Translations under genes and position numbers: made by a program
Notes under the pieces: model-generated
Databases searched by the model: none
What the model was told of the DNA's origin: nothing
Seen by the model: only the letters and a program-made list of their open reading frames with translations
Shown here: positions 1 to 7,785 of the stretch, one piece after another
How positions within the stretch are numbered: position 1 is the stretch's first letter
How the letters are laid out: every line of letters begins with the position of its first letter
DNA from: JACRIM01 sp038042195
GTDB taxonomy: Bacteria > Planctomycetota > Phycisphaerae > UBA1845 > UTPLA1
Assembly: GCA_038042195.1 (NCBI GenBank)
Contig: JBBTET010000055.1
Coordinates: forward strand, 1-26,249
DNA length: 26,249 bases
Reading direction: 5' to 3'

Positions 1-218
1 ACCCACGCCCCACCAACCACTTGCGCCCTATTCAGACAAACTGCCGCAATTCCCCCAACAAACCGCTAGAGCAAGTCATGCATTCACAGGAGCGAGCACG
101 GGCGCAGACATGATGCGCGACAAAGCATGCCCGACTCGTACGAGAGCGCGCTCTAAACAACTCATTCAGATGGAGGGTGGTTTGCCCGGGCGCAACCGCC
201 GTGGACCTCGTGCGCGCC
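1..218. other. Gene-poor window edge
   Basis: This stretch lies beyond the 3' end of the minus-strand lipoprotein gene. No reading frame in it shows a recognisable protein, and the short plus-strand frame that crosses it continues antisense into the lipoprotein gene. GGGCGC (188-193) and GCGCCC (214-219) could pair across a 20-nt loop, but no T-run follows, so a terminator is not called. No RNA gene was seen. Confidence 0.5.
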
Positions 219-1904
219 CTACGGGGTCGGATCTACGTTCGCCGAGTCCGACGGCAGCCCCGCAAGGCTGCTCTCGCCCTTGGCGGGTTCGCCGACGGGG
301 CGCGACTGCCGATCCGCGAGGAACAGGTTACGCAGCACCGGGTTCAACTCCATGAACCGCGCCTGTGGAAGCATCCACACGGTGCGGATCGTAGTGTCGG
401 CGGCGCGACCCAGCAGTCGCCACGGGTGCGCCATGGCCACGCGCGGCGCAGCGTTCTGCACCGACACAGTCGCGGGCATCGGGATGAGCAGTCGGTTGCC
501 ATGCGTTACGTCATCCGGCGAGCCGTCGCGCAACGTCATGATCGCCAGCTCTTCGTCCTCGCAATTCGGTGTGGCAGATCGATTCATCGAAAGCGGCTGC
601 CCAGTCGATTTGGCATTGCTGTCGATCGGCTCGATCGGCGTGTAGCCGCCGCTCTCCTGCGGCGTCACTTCGCGGATGTCGCCTGCCGGCAACGGCTCAG
701 CCAGGTTGTACTCGGCGGCCGTGGTGTCCTCCGGGGAATCAGGGCTGATGGCCACGACGGTCTGCGTCGGGCGCTTCGTGGGGCTTCGTGCCATGTCAGT
801 GGCATAGGGCAGTGAATGCGGCTTGGCGCTACGTGGCGCGGTGTCGACGGCGAGCTTCGATTCACCGGCCTTCGGTGCGGATGGTGCGATGTCTTCTTCG
901 ATGATCTCCTCCGCGCCGAGCGGCTTGGCCGGCCCGTTCGAGGCAACCTGCTCGATCACGACCGGCTCCGGCTGTTGTGTCGCAATGGGTTGCGGCTTGG
1001 TCTGGGCGAAGGCCCTGGAGATGTCGTCCTTCTTCAGCGACACTTGCTCCGGCAAACTCGCCTCCTTCGGCTTGGCCTCACCGGGTTCAACCGGCTCGGA
1101 GACGATCTGCAACGCGTGCGAATAAGCGATGCCCAGATTGGTGCCGCGATCCATGGCATCCACGCGGAAGCGAATCTCGTGATTGAGTGCCTCCTGCGGA
1201 ATCTTGTAGGTGATCGAGCCTTCCTTCGCGAGGTTCTTCTGAACCTCGATGGGCTTGCTCTCCTCGGCGGAGAAATCGAGCAGCGCTGTCACGTTCACCG
1301 GCGTCTCAATCAGGTGATAGTCCTCGGCCGCCCACGAAATCGTGATGCTCTGGCCTGCGTTGTACCAGGTCTGCTCCGGGTCAATGGTCACTTCCACTTC
1401 GGGGAAGGTCGTGTCAACGTGATAGACGCGCTCGGGATAAGCGGTCGCGTGAATGGCCTGTTCCTGACCGGGGCCGACGAAGCGAATGCCATAGTCGCCG
1501 TCCTCGGCGGCCTCGAAGGCGAAGTAGGCCTGTTGGCGACCAAAGAACCCGGCCTTCTGCCAGTGGAAGCCGTTGTTGTCGCTCCACCACACGGCGATTC
1601 GCGGGATCTCCTCGGGCGTGTAACCCGACGGTTGACGAATGAGAACGACCTTCTCCTTGGTGAAGTAGTGCAGCGGATCGCCGGCCTTGGCCTTCGGCTC
1701 GGGCGTCAACTCGGCCACCGGTCGCGCGTACTGCGGCTGATCAAACGCCCACTCGGGATACGTCTCGGGCGGATCAAACGGTGCATCGGAGTCGGCACGC
1801 GGAGAGCGGTCCTTCACCTTGAAGGGGGCGGGCTTTTCGCAGCCTGCCGTGATGAAGGCCATGACGAGGAGTAGAAGGGACCACTTCCGTGCGGGTGAGA
1901 ACAT
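219..1904 (-). CDS. Uncharacterised secreted lipoprotein with Ig-like regions
   Basis: Function unknown. The 561-residue product begins with a lipoprotein signal peptide: Lys/Arg near the N-terminus, a hydrophobic LLLLV core, and a lipobox ending ITAGC with Cys22, so it is probably membrane-anchored outside the cytoplasm. Residues about 75-270 look like beta-sandwich domains. The first contains a WWSDNNGFHW stretch and DGDYGIRFVGPG. The second starts with a VDTTFP linker and contains ITISWAAED and RVDAMDRGTNLG, which resemble extracellular Ig/fibronectin-like repeats. The remainder is Pro/Glu/Ser/Thr-rich and low in complexity, then a less acidic tail. ATG at 1904 is chosen over an upstream in-frame start at 2072 because AAGGAAG lies about 6 nt before it and the signal peptide starts there. 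It lies 173 bp downstream of purQ. A role in envelope structure or binding is only a guess. Confidence 0.75.
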   Translation of the reverse strand: MFSPARKWSLLLLVMAFITAGCEKPAPFKVKDRSPRADSDAPFDPPETYPEWAFDQPQYARPVAELTPEPKAKAGDPLHYFTKEKVVLIRQPSGYTPEEIPRIAVWWSDNNGFHWQKAGFFGRQQAYFAFEAAEDGDYGIRFVGPGQEQAIHATAYPERVYHVDTTFPEVEVTIDPEQTWYNAGQSITISWAAEDYHLIETPVNVTALLDFSAEESKPIEVQKNLAKEGSITYKIPQEALNHEIRFRVDAMDRGTNLGIAYSHALQIVSEPVEPGEAKPKEASLPEQVSLKKDDISRAFAQTKPQPIATQQPEPVVIEQVASNGPAKPLGAEEIIEEDIAPSAPKAGESKLAVDTAPRSAKPHSLPYATDMARSPTKRPTQTVVAISPDSPEDTTAAEYNLAEPLPAGDIREVTPQESGGYTPIEPIDSNAKSTGQPLSMNRSATPNCEDEELAIMTLRDGSPDDVTHGNRLLIPMPATVSVQNAAPRVAMAHPWRLLGRAADTTIRTVWMLPQARFMELNPVLRNLFLADRQSRPVGEPAKGESSLAGLPSDSANVDPTP

Positions 1905-2077
1905 TGTTCGCTTCCTTGCTGAATGTTCGTACTGTCGGGGCATTCTACTAAGTTCGCGTCCCGGTGTGAAGGCGTCTCGCCATCCACAGCGCGACCCATG
2001 CGCCCGAATCGGTCCCACGCATATCGACCCCGCTGAATCTGCCGCTTGATTGCAATCGATGATGTGGGACAACGCGG

Positions 2078-2842
2078 CTACTTGAAGTGACGAACAGCGC
2101 GTTGGAAAAGCTTCAGACCATTCGTCTCAGCACTGCTATCGCGGATGTGGTCGGGGAACAGGCATGCATCCATCGCGCGCTCAGGGTGCGGCATCAAACC
2201 GAGGATGCGACCAGTGTCGTCAATCAGTCCGGCCGCGTTTCCAATACTGCCGTTGGGGTTTTCTGGGAAGACCGGCTCACCGCCATCGGAGGCAACGTAT
2301 CTCAGCGCGATTCGGCCGGTCTTCTCAAATGCGGGAAGATGGGCGGCACCTCCTTCGATAAGGACCTTCCCCTCTCCGTGCGCGACGGGCATGTTGAAGG
2401 TCTCGCCCGCCTCCAGAAATGGGCAGTCCGTCACATCGGCCCGCAGGCGCACCCATCGGTCGACATACCGGCCGGAGTCGTTGATCGTGAGCGTCGTGCG
2501 CACCGGGCAATCGTCCCCCGGCAGCAGCCCGGCACGGACCAACACTTGGAAGCCGTTGCAAATCCCCAGCACCAGGCCCCCTCGATCCACAAACGCCGAG
2601 ACGGCCTCGCCAAGATGATGGGCAAGCTGATTGCCGAGGATACGCCCACTGGCGATGTCGTCGCCATAGGAGAATCCGCCGGGGATGGTGAGGATTTGAT
2701 AGCCGTACAGGGTAGCGGGCGATTCGATGACGCGGCGAACATGCACGCGCTCCGCGAATGCGCCGGCCCGTTCCCATGCAAATGCGGTTTCCTCGTCGCA
2801 GTTAATCCCCGCGGCTCGCAAAACCAATACGCGCACAGCCAT
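2078..2842 (-). CDS. purQ: Phosphoribosylformylglycinamidine synthase, glutaminase subunit PurQ
   Basis: Class I glutamine amidotransferase of 254 residues. With PurL (and PurS) it supplies ammonia for FGAR to FGAM conversion, step four of de novo purine synthesis, in the cytoplasm. The nucleophile elbow GICNGFQ places the catalytic Cys at residue 95, and MPHPERA supplies His219 and Glu221, completing the triad. The N-terminal GINCDEE and IPGGFSYGDD motifs are diagnostic of PurQ rather than of other amidotransferases. It is somewhat longer than the usual 220-230-residue form. No purL or purS lies in the window, so it is separated from its partners. The ATG has no Shine-Dalgarno site; a TAGAAT hexamer ends 6 nt upstream, consistent with a leaderless transcript. 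Identity is secure; the mode of initiation is inference. Confidence 0.95.
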   Translation of the reverse strand: MAVRVLVLRAAGINCDEETAFAWERAGAFAERVHVRRVIESPATLYGYQILTIPGGFSYGDDIASGRILGNQLAHHLGEAVSAFVDRGGLVLGICNGFQVLVRAGLLPGDDCPVRTTLTINDSGRYVDRWVRLRADVTDCPFLEAGETFNMPVAHGEGKVLIEGGAAHLPAFEKTGRIALRYVASDGGEPVFPENPNGSIGNAAGLIDDTGRILGLMPHPERAMDACLFPDHIRDSSAETNGLKLFQRAVRHFK

Positions 2843-2848
2843 ACCGAC

Positions 2849-2854
2849 ATTCTA
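2849..2854 (-). promoter_or_regulatory. Candidate -10 element of purQ (leaderless geometry)
   Basis: On the minus strand TAGAAT (5 of 6 matches to TATAAT) ends 6 nt before the purQ ATG, so transcription would start at the A of the start codon. The -35 region is poor: TTTGTC with a 16-nt gap is the best candidate. No SD sequence lies between this box and the ATG. Confidence 0.4.
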
Positions 2855-2923
2855 TGGGATTTCGAGAAACGACAAAGTCCATGTGCTCATCGCCGAGCAA
2901 GCTTGATGGCTAAACAAGGCAAC

Positions 2924-3862
2924 TCAAATCGCAGAGTGGAACCAGATGACGTGTGAGAGTTGATCGATGGTGACCTTGTATTGACTAAGCAGACCCGCGC
3001 CGATGCTGGCGATGCCGCCGCCGACGGTAATCGTCGGTTGAGAGAAGGTCTGGCAGCCGGTGGTGATGTTTCCGTCGAGGATGCCGCGCGTCGTCTCCAG
3101 CGTACCCGTCACGGTCGTGGCCATTCCAGTCTGCACCGGACCGACGAAGCTCAAATCCGAAAAACTCTCCGGCAGCAAGAGGAACTCGTTGTTACCCGTG
3201 TCGATCACAGCAAGCACCATGCGTCCATCAATGTCCAATTCCAACGATGGAAGATCACCGGGGCCGCGCATCGTGCGCAGGACGCTGCACCCATCCGGGG
3301 TCGGTGCGCCGCTCGTACTGACAAGAACGACGTTGGCCGGGTAATCGACGGTGAGCAACAGATTCTGAAAGAGCGGGATGCCGAGGATGCCGTCGATGAA
3401 GATCGTTTGACCTTCGAACGTAGCCCGGATCGCCGGGAGGATGGCAGCCTGCAAGCGGTCGAACTGAGCCGGGCCGACCGAGAGATGATCGATGAGGATG
3501 AAACGCGTGCTGACTGAATTGGGATCGACGTTGGAGACGATAGAGGTCGTGCCGGTGAACGTCTGCGGCAGCTTGGCGGCCACCGCAGGCGACACGACGC
3601 TGATGCTCGCGCCGGTGTCGAGGATGAACTTGTACGGACCGGCGTCGTTGATCAACACATCCACGACGACGTACCCCCCCATCGACGTGAAGGGGATGAT
3701 GGCCTCGCCGCCCGGCAGGTTGTAGCCGGCGGGGACGTTTCCGATGCCCGGCAATTGAATGGAGAAGGTGCCGCAGCCCACGCACGCCATGCCGAGCAGG
3801 ACGACCGGCCCCATCATCAGGTTGTAACGTGATTTCGGAATGACGAGTCCCCTACTTCCCAT
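2924..3862 (-). CDS. Retropepsin-like aspartic protease, two-lobed putative lipoprotein
   Basis: Predicted aspartyl peptidase of 312 residues. Two active-site-like DTG motifs occur: FILDTGAS at about residues 79-86 and AVIDTGNN at about 219-226. Each sits in a hydrophobic-hydrophobic-DTG context. The first lobe also has the flap-side GILGIPLF motif (about 158-165) typical of bacterial retropepsin-like (Asp_protease_2 type) domains. Most such domains are single-lobed and dimerise; here both Asp lie in one chain. The N-terminus has Arg/Lys, then a hydrophobic stretch ending in two possible lipid-attachment cysteines (GMAC and CVGC). ATG 3862 is chosen because it gives the signal peptide a basic n-region. 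A TTG at 3982 and ATGs at 3817/3814 are alternatives, and none has a clear SD. It is divergent from the ABC cassette. Substrate unknown. Confidence 0.75.
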   Translation of the reverse strand: MGSRGLVIPKSRYNLMMGPVVLLGMACVGCGTFSIQLPGIGNVPAGYNLPGGEAIIPFTSMGGYVVVDVLINDAGPYKFILDTGASISVVSPAVAAKLPQTFTGTTSIVSNVDPNSVSTRFILIDHLSVGPAQFDRLQAAILPAIRATFEGQTIFIDGILGIPLFQNLLLTVDYPANVVLVSTSGAPTPDGCSVLRTMRGPGDLPSLELDIDGRMVLAVIDTGNNEFLLLPESFSDLSFVGPVQTGMATTVTGTLETTRGILDGNITTGCQTFSQPTITVGGGIASIGAGLLSQYKVTIDQLSHVIWFHSAI

Positions 3863-3997
3863 CCAACCATAGTCGTGCGACGGCACTCGGGTCAAACGTG
3901 GTCGGCCTTCTTTGACGCACTCCGGCGACTCCACGAAGATAGATGTTTCGTTTCCAGCGTCCAGACCGCGCTTCGGCCCCAATCAAACGAGTGATCC

Positions 3998-4909
3998 GTG
4001 AAGAATTATTTGAAGAGTGTCACCCTCGGATCGCTTGCGTCGCTAAGCCTCCTCGTGGTGTCGGCGTGTAATCCGAGCACCCCCGCCCCACCGGCGACCT
4101 CGCAGCCCGTGCCCACCCGGATCATCAGCATCGCCCCCAACGCGACGGAGATCATCGCATCGCTCGGCGCGGCAAAGCGGCTCGTGGGTGTCAGTTCGTT
4201 CTGCCTGTGGCCGCCGGAGATAAAGACGCTCCCTCGCATCGGCGGCCTCTTCGATGCCAGCGCTGAGGCGATCCTAAAGCTGCAACCGGATTTGATCGTC
4301 CTTCGCGGGACGAATCGCGCCGTTGAGCAACTTAGTCGTGAGGGCGGAATTCGGCTCTATCGCGATCATACCGAGCGTTTCGACGACATCTATCGCACAG
4401 CCGACGAACTTGCGGGGATACTCGGTTGCCCCGAGAAGTCGGCCGAGGTCCGCGCTACCATGCGAAAGCGACTCGACGAGATTGGACGTGCCGTCGCCGG
4501 GAAGTCGCGCCCGCGCGTGCTGATGACGCTGGCTCGACGGCCTGACGCGCTCGGCGAAATCATGACCGGCTCCAAACTGACGTTCATCAATGATCTGATC
4601 ACGTACGCCGGTGGCGAAAACGTTTTCGCCGAGATGTCGCTCGACTACCCGCGTGTCAGTCCCGAGGCGGTGCTGGCCGCAAAACCTGACGTGATCCTGG
4701 AAGCGATGCCGGAGACGCCGGAGTCGACCGAGCTTTTGCGATCTGTGAACGAGCAATGGGCGCGCGTGGGGCCGATCCCCGCCGTGCGGAATCACCGCAT
4801 CCACATCCTGCACGACGAGAACTGTCTGATCCCTTCACCAAGGATCGTGGAGGTGATCGCCAAAATCGCGCGGCTGCTTCATCCGGAGGCCGACATTGAG
4901 CGCCGCTGA
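3998..4909 (+). CDS. ABC transporter substrate-binding lipoprotein, BtuF/FecB-like
   Basis: Periplasmic binding protein of the helical-backbone class that delivers cobalamin, haem or ferric siderophores to a BtuCD/FhuB-type importer. The 303-residue chain has a lipoprotein signal peptide with lipobox VSAC (Cys24). After it comes RIISIAPNATEIIASLG, the family's conserved start, then LVGVSSFC and the PDLIVL strand that ends the first lobe. The second lobe contains PDVILEAMPE. The start is GTG at 3998, giving MKNYLK and a normal signal peptide; no strong SD is visible. The stop overlaps the ATPase gene by 14 bp, so the three genes form one unit. The 'SIAPNATE...VGVSSFC' pattern and the F-D-C gene order suit cobalamin uptake, but siderophore or other corrinoid substrates cannot be excluded. 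No cobalamin riboswitch motif was seen upstream. Confidence 0.9.
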   Translation: MKNYLKSVTLGSLASLSLLVVSACNPSTPAPPATSQPVPTRIISIAPNATEIIASLGAAKRLVGVSSFCLWPPEIKTLPRIGGLFDASAEAILKLQPDLIVLRGTNRAVEQLSREGGIRLYRDHTERFDDIYRTADELAGILGCPEKSAEVRATMRKRLDEIGRAVAGKSRPRVLMTLARRPDALGEIMTGSKLTFINDLITYAGGENVFAEMSLDYPRVSPEAVLAAKPDVILEAMPETPESTELLRSVNEQWARVGPIPAVRNHRIHILHDENCLIPSPRIVEVIAKIARLLHPEADIERR

Positions 4910-5708
4910 TCGACCCATGCTAGCTGCGCGGAATGTCGCGTTCGGGTTTCCCGAGCGACCGGACTTTCTCAAGCCGGTCACACTCGATCTTCGCGGCGGC
5001 GAATGCTGGGGGCTGGTCGGCCCGAACGGCGCGGGTAAGAGCACGCTGTTGCGTCTGCTGGCAGGTCTCGTTCAACCGAGCGGGGGCAACATTCTGCTCG
5101 ACGGGGCATCCCTCGCATCACTGTCGGCGCGTGATCGCGCCCGACGCATTGCATTTCTGCCCCAGCACATGCCGCGCGATCTGGCCAACACCGCCCTCGA
5201 CGTGGTGCTCATGGGTCGATTCCCACACCGGCGACTCGGCCTCTTTGAATCGGCGGAGGATGTCGATATCGCCCGACGCTCACTGACGCTGACCGATGCG
5301 GCGATGTTCGCGGATCGGACGCTGGCCACGCTCTCGGGCGGCGAGGCGCAGCGCGTGCATCTCGCGGCCTCATTAGCGCAGGCACCGTCGATCCTGCTGC
5401 TCGACGAGCCGACGGCAGCGCTCGACCTGCGGCATCAGCTCACGATCTTCACACTGCTTCGCTCGCTCGCCAAGCGCGACGGGTTGGCGATTGTCGTCGT
5501 GACGCACGATCTGAATCTCGCGGCGCGGTTTTGCACGCATGTGTTGCTGCTCGACGATGGACGCAGCGTCGCGTCGGGAACGCCGGGGGATGTGCTCACC
5601 ACGGCCACGTTGGAACGGGTCTATGGCGTGAAGATCGCCCACGTCACAGCACCCGGCGATCAGAGTCGCTGGCTTCTGCCGCTTTCGCCGACGGAGGAAT
5701 CCCGATGA
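4896..5708 (+). CDS. ABC transporter ATPase, BtuD/FecE-like
   Basis: Cytoplasmic nucleotide-binding subunit of the importer, 270 residues. All ABC motifs are intact: Walker A GPNGAGKST (42-50), Q-loop Gln90, signature LSGGE (146-150), Walker B ILLLDEP (166-172) and H-loop His204. The initiation codon is TTG at 4896, preceded by GGAGG (4885-4889) at a 6-nt spacing, inside the 3' end of the binding-protein gene. The ATG at 4917 lacks such a site and is less likely. The stop overlaps the next ATG in an ATGA arrangement, so translation of the permease is probably coupled. It pairs with the adjacent binding protein and permease; the substrate is the same open question (cobalamin-type versus siderophore). 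Confidence 0.93.
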   Translation: MSAADRPMLAARNVAFGFPERPDFLKPVTLDLRGGECWGLVGPNGAGKSTLLRLLAGLVQPSGGNILLDGASLASLSARDRARRIAFLPQHMPRDLANTALDVVLMGRFPHRRLGLFESAEDVDIARRSLTLTDAAMFADRTLATLSGGEAQRVHLAASLAQAPSILLLDEPTAALDLRHQLTIFTLLRSLAKRDGLAIVVVTHDLNLAARFCTHVLLLDDGRSVASGTPGDVLTTATLERVYGVKIAHVTAPGDQSRWLLPLSPTEESR

Positions 5709-6775
5709 CCAGCGCGCCGCGCCCCTCCATGACGCTGACGCCCGCGCGCTACATCGGCACACTCGCCGTCTGCCTCGCGTTGATCGCTGTCGTGCTCATC
5801 CTCAGCCCCGGCATCGGCAGCCAATACCAGACGGTCGGCTGGCGTGACGCCTGGCGGGCCTACTTCAGCGGTGATCATTCCTCGACAAGCTACTGGATAG
5901 CCTTTCGACACCGCCTGCCGCGCACGGTGCTCGCCTTACAGGCCGGCATCACGCTGTCGCTCTGCGGGGCTGTCTTTCAGACGCTCTTTCGCAACGCCTT
6001 GGCCACGCCCTACACGCTTGGCATCTCCAGCGGCGGCTCGCTCGGTGCATTGATCGCCATCCGTGCCGGATTCGAGGTCGTCGTCTTCGGTATCTCCAGC
6101 GTCTCTCTCTGCGCGTTCGGCGGGGCGATGGCGGTCGTTGCGATTGTGTTTCTCTTCACGCGCGGGACTCGGCGGCTGACTACGAACGAGCTCCTGCTCG
6201 CCGGTGTGACGATGGGCCTCTTCTGCTCGGCGATGATGATGCTGGTGACCTATCTCTCGAATGCGCGACAGACGTTCGAGATCATCGCGTGGATGATGGG
6301 GTCGCTCGATCCGATCGGGAACATGGGTGCGTCGCTGAGTTGGCCGCTTCTGGTGCCGGCGTGGGCCGTCCTGGTCCTGTCGGCCCGGGCGCTCAATCAA
6401 TACGTCCTCGGTGAAGAGTTGGCGGCGACGCGCGGCGTGAACGTTGCTGCACTACAGATGGTCTGCATTCTGTTTGCATCGCTGGCGACGGCGGTCGTGG
6501 TGGCCTTTTGCGGGCCGATTGGGTTTGTAGGGCTTGTGGTCCCCCACCTCGCGGCGTTAATCGTTGGGCGGGACTGCCGGCTGCTCTTGCCCTCGTGCGC
6601 CATGCTCGGTGGCGTGTTCCTCGCGGTGTGCGATTGGCTGTCACAACTCACGATGGTCTGGGCGGGCTGGCTCACCGGGCGCGAACTCGGCGGTATCGTG
6701 CTGCCCATAGGTGTTGTGACGGCGGTGCTGGGCGTTCCGATCTTTCTCGTGCTGCTGCATCGACGGGCGACGTGA
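5705..6775 (+). CDS. ABC transporter permease, BtuC/FecCD family
   Basis: Inner-membrane subunit, 356 residues and about ten predicted hydrophobic segments, the usual size for this family. Characteristic family features are the early RLPRTVLALQAGITLSLCG segment, FRNALATPYTLGISSGGSLG, the cytoplasmic EELAATRGVNV coupling segment that contacts the ATPase, and FCGPIGFVGLVVPH near the C-terminus. The start is ATG 5705, which overlaps the ATPase stop (ATGA) and has GGAGG at 5693-5697 with 7-nt spacing; a longer frame from 5531 would overlap the ATPase and begins with non-membrane sequence. It ends the cassette. It is a single permease, so a homodimer is expected as in BtuC. Confidence 0.92.
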   Translation: MTSAPRPSMTLTPARYIGTLAVCLALIAVVLILSPGIGSQYQTVGWRDAWRAYFSGDHSSTSYWIAFRHRLPRTVLALQAGITLSLCGAVFQTLFRNALATPYTLGISSGGSLGALIAIRAGFEVVVFGISSVSLCAFGGAMAVVAIVFLFTRGTRRLTTNELLLAGVTMGLFCSAMMMLVTYLSNARQTFEIIAWMMGSLDPIGNMGASLSWPLLVPAWAVLVLSARALNQYVLGEELAATRGVNVAALQMVCILFASLATAVVVAFCGPIGFVGLVVPHLAALIVGRDCRLLLPSCAMLGGVFLAVCDWLSQLTMVWAGWLTGRELGGIVLPIGVVTAVLGVPIFLVLLHRRAT

Positions 6776-6778
6776 GGC

Positions 6779-6806
6779 TTGGGGACGGCGAATGCAATGG
6801 TACAAT
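6779..6806 (+). promoter_or_regulatory. Candidate promoter of the phosphatase operon
   Basis: TTGGGG (6779-6784) and TACAAT (6801-6806) are separated by 16 nt, immediately after the permease stop. The start codon lies 20 nt further on, leaving room for a short leader with a GGATGGA SD-like stretch. The -10 is good and the -35 weak, so read-through from the ABC cassette is also possible. Confidence 0.35.
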
Positions 6807-6826
6807 CAATGGATGGACCGTTTGAC

Positions 6827-7408
6827 ATGAAGAGAAGACCGTCACGACTACTCGTTGTACTGGCACTCGTCGCAACTGTCGCGGGCGGGGTTTATGCATA
6901 TCAAGTCTCGCTGGTGCCCAAGCGATTCGCTGTCGTGCAGGAAGGTCACTTGTATCGTTCGTCCCAACCTTCGACGCGGCAGATTCAACACATGATCGAC
7001 ACGCTCGGCCTCAAGACCATCCTCATCGTGCGCAGCGGCAAGAGTTCGCGCGTGCCCGACGAGATCGAATACGCCCAGTCTCGCGGCCTCAAGGTCGTTC
7101 ACATCCCCATCGAGAGCCGACAGACTATTCCTGAGCCTCAGATCGCCGAGTTTTTTCGATCCGTGGACGACCCTTCGCAACATCCCATCCTCGTTCACTG
7201 TTCCGCCGGCCGTCATCGCACCGGCTACCTCTGCGCCCGCTATCGCATCGACCGGCAAGGCTGGCCGTTGGAACGGGCCATCGACGAATTGCGCTCCTTC
7301 GGGTTTGATGAGGAGGATCAAGGCGTGGTGATGAATCAGATCAGGTCGTACAAGCCAATTGCAAGTGCCACGACGATGGCCCAGACACCGTCGCGAGTCG
7401 CCCCATGA
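6827..7408 (+). CDS. Membrane-anchored Cys-dependent (dual-specificity type) phosphatase
   Basis: Predicted protein-tyrosine/dual-specificity phosphatase of 193 residues. The P-loop HCSAGRHRTG matches CX5R with nucleophile Cys125 and Arg131, and the residues before it form the expected hydrophobic strand (PILV). Upstream, LYRSSQPS resembles the conserved start of small DSP-like and Siw14-type phosphatases. The N-terminus has four basic residues followed by a hydrophobic segment (residues about 8-26) without a lipobox, so it is probably a signal anchor with the catalytic domain outside the cytoplasm. ATG 6827 is chosen over an in-frame start at 6779 because the anchor starts there and GGATGGA lies upstream. 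The last four bases overlap the next gene (ATGA). The substrate could be a phosphoprotein, lipid phosphate or sugar phosphate; the neighbour's lipid-A-like domain makes a lipid or polyprenyl substrate worth considering. Confidence 0.85.
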   Translation: MKRRPSRLLVVLALVATVAGGVYAYQVSLVPKRFAVVQEGHLYRSSQPSTRQIQHMIDTLGLKTILIVRSGKSSRVPDEIEYAQSRGLKVVHIPIESRQTIPEPQIAEFFRSVDDPSQHPILVHCSAGRHRTGYLCARYRIDRQGWPLERAIDELRSFGFDEEDQGVVMNQIRSYKPIASATTMAQTPSRVAP

Positions 7409-7785
7409 CGAACACCTGGCTGATCATCGGACTCTCGGCGCACGGATTGCTCGCGCTGTGCTTCCTCGGACAGTTTGTCACGTTCCTTCGCGGTGGCAAG
7501 ATCGTCATCCCGTCGTCAACCGTCGGACTCGGCATGGTCGGCGCGATCGTGGGGCTGACCTATGCGATTGTCACAGTGGACACCGCGCTCATCATTGTGG
7601 ACGCAACGATCCTGCTCGCGGGGTGGCAAGTACTAATCTGGCATCGTCGCACCGGCGGCCGCACCGCGTCGGATCGAAAGCCGGGGCTGCCCGTTGTCGC
7701 GCCGCACGCCGCCGAACCGCGCAGTGGTGTATTCAGTGGTGCGAAGCCGGAGGAGCCGTCGGCTCCGCGAAAGGCAAGTCTGTGA
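7405..7785 (+). CDS. Small membrane protein resembling the LAB_N domain
   Basis: 126 residues with three hydrophobic segments (about 5-27, 38-56 and 59-77), then a polar Pro/Arg-rich cytoplasmic-type tail. The pattern W-IIGL...FLGQF...GGKIVIPSS...G-IVGLTYAI...D...L matches the layout of the lipid-A biosynthesis N-terminal domain family (LAB_N, seen in small membrane proteins and fused to lipid-A or glycosyl enzymes), where a conserved RF-Q, a G/S-VVP turn and a LIYA segment recur. This is recognition by eye, not a search result. Translation begins inside the phosphatase stop (ATGA) and its own stop overlaps the GTG of the acetyltransferase, so the three are translationally coupled. No catalytic residues are apparent; the family's role is poorly defined. 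Confidence 0.7.
   Translation: MTNTWLIIGLSAHGLLALCFLGQFVTFLRGGKIVIPSSTVGLGMVGAIVGLTYAIVTVDTALIIVDATILLAGWQVLIWHRRTGGRTASDRKPGLPVVAPHAAEPRSGVFSGAKPEEPSAPRKASL

Noticed and set aside
816..1874. Long plus-strand frame of about 350 codons
   Set aside because: It lies antisense to the lipoprotein gene, has a composition of Arg/Gly/Leu repeats and no domain; typical shadow of a high-GC gene.
3863..3997. Cobalamin riboswitch before the ABC cassette
   Set aside because: The 135-bp gap is short and has no recognisable B12-box; the cassette may be regulated otherwise.
5531..5704. N-terminal extension of the permease
   Set aside because: It overlaps the ATPase gene, is not membrane-like, and ATG 5705 has a strong SD.
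7359..7781. N-terminal extension of the GNAT protein
   Set aside because: It reads the phosphatase and membrane-protein genes in another frame; the overlapping GTG at 7782 fits the family's N-terminus.
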